Positions 63,699-64,000 of a stretch of 64,000 nt of DNA are shown here, one piece after another. This stretch comes from an uncultured Collinsella sp. (GTDB lineage Bacteria; Actinomycetota; Coriobacteriia; Coriobacteriales; Coriobacteriaceae), in contig CATYZK010000005.1 of NCBI GenBank assembly GCA_958415665.1, forward strand, positions 32,665 through 96,664. The letters run 5' to 3'. The notes beneath the pieces are model-generated. The model was not told the origin of the DNA. It was given only the letters and a program-made list of their open reading frames with translations, and made no database searches. Position numbers and translations under genes: made by a program. How positions within the stretch are numbered: the first letter of the stretch is position 1; every line of letters starts with the position of its first letter.

Positions 63699-63730
63699 GA
63701 TGCCGCCTCTTTTATTGGGGCGGCATCTTT
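63699..63730 (+). terminator. Terminator-like hairpin
   Basis: GATGCCGCC and GGCGGCATC around TCTTTTATTGG, followed by TTT. Confidence 0.75.
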
Positions 63731-63734
63731 GTCG

Positions 63735-63776
63735 AAAACCACCACAATGGGGACAGGCACCTTTGTGGTGGTTTTT
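63735..63776. repeat. ACCACCAC hairpin, copy 5
   Basis: AAAACCACCACAATGG and CCTTTGTGGTGGTTTTT around GGACAGGCA. A truncated half copy, GAAAACCACCACAAATG, lies at 63934-63950 without a matching arm in the window. Confidence 0.85.
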
Positions 63777-63777
63777 G

Positions 63778-63840
63778 TTTGTCTCGATCTGTAACAGGTA
63801 GACCCTTGTTTGCCGAGTAATTGTTACAGATCAAGATAAA
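63778..63840. repeat. TGTAACA-type palindrome, copy 4
   Basis: TTTGTCTCGATCTGTAACA and TGTTACAGATCAAGATAAA arms. Confidence 0.85.
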
Positions 63841-63858
63841 CGGTCGACTGCCAGCCCC

Positions 63859-63919
63859 TTTGTCTCGATCTGTAACATCTGGGACCGAAAATGGCCGCTA
63901 AATGTTACAGATCGAGACA
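63859..63919. repeat. TGTAACA-type palindrome, copy 5
   Basis: TTTGTCTCGATCTGTAACA and TGTTACAGATCGAGACA arms. From here to the window end there is no supported gene. Confidence 0.85.
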
Positions 63920-64000
63920 GTTGCCACCAGAGCCGAAAACCACCACAAATGAACTGCATCCCATTTCTTGGACTTTGAAATTAAGGTTCGAGAAAAGGGA

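Noticed and set aside
63735..63919. Possible CRISPR-like array of short repeats near the window end
   Set aside because: The repeats are different palindromes with variable loops, not identical direct repeats with regular spacers, and no cas gene is present.

Overview
The window looks like chromosomal DNA of a gut actinobacterium of class Coriobacteriia, most likely Collinsella or a close relative. This is an inference from GC-rich coding sequence with strong GGAGG-type ribosome binding sites, many glycoside-utilisation genes, a LuxR regulator fused to a large membrane domain, a dnaK-grpE-dnaJ-hspR heat-shock cluster and a nickel/hydrogenase-maturation block. No tRNA, rRNA, CRISPR array, prophage or transposase was seen.

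Layout. 1-2.2 kb: the end of a DUF4867 gene, then an AAA ATPase gene bracketed by a duplicated tail of the DUF4867 gene. 2.3-11 kb: a carbohydrate region with a GH1 6-phospho-beta-glucosidase, a DUF1593 protein, an esterase, a PTS EIIBC permease and a DUF4038 hydrolase. 11.3-16.6 kb: a membrane LuxR regulator and a four-gene envelope cluster (membrane protein, zinc-ribbon protein with a frameshifted end, two paralogous lipoproteins). 16.8-21.7 kb: a TetR regulator divergent from an MFS-hydrolase-ROK kinase operon. 21.8-23.5 kb: pyrE and a regulator fused to a complete desulfoferrodoxin. 23.6-31.5 kb: RpiR regulator, large GH106-like enzyme, AraC regulator, second GH1 enzyme, HAD phosphatase and PTS EIIA. 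32.8-40.2 kb: HAD phosphatase, hypE-hypD-hypC-hypF, nikR, a small protein and thioredoxin, all on the minus strand. 41-51.2 kb: a LytTR/GHKL two-component pair divergent from a 2662-residue cell-wall protein. 51.7-55.6 kb: nadA-nadB-nadC-niaR. 55.8-63.6 kb: ferredoxin, dnaK-grpE-dnaJ-hspR and an aconitase-like hydratase.

How the genes fit together. The EIIBC permease and the Crr-type EIIA could together phosphorylate imported beta-glucosides, which the two GH1 enzymes would split. The hyp genes build the NiFe(CN)2CO centre of a hydrogenase encoded outside the window, and NikR would match nickel supply to it. The nad operon makes NAD from aspartate and carries its own candidate NiaR operator.

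The most unusual content is between and inside genes. At least ten families of inverted repeats fill the intergenic spaces. Four copies of a multi-stem element with compensatory base changes each begin within about 4 nt of a stop codon and look like a structured 3'UTR RNA. A 205-bp palindrome-ended element sits in frame inside hypF and adds about 68 residues. These three observations, plus the XRE-desulfoferrodoxin fusion, are the main candidates for follow-up.
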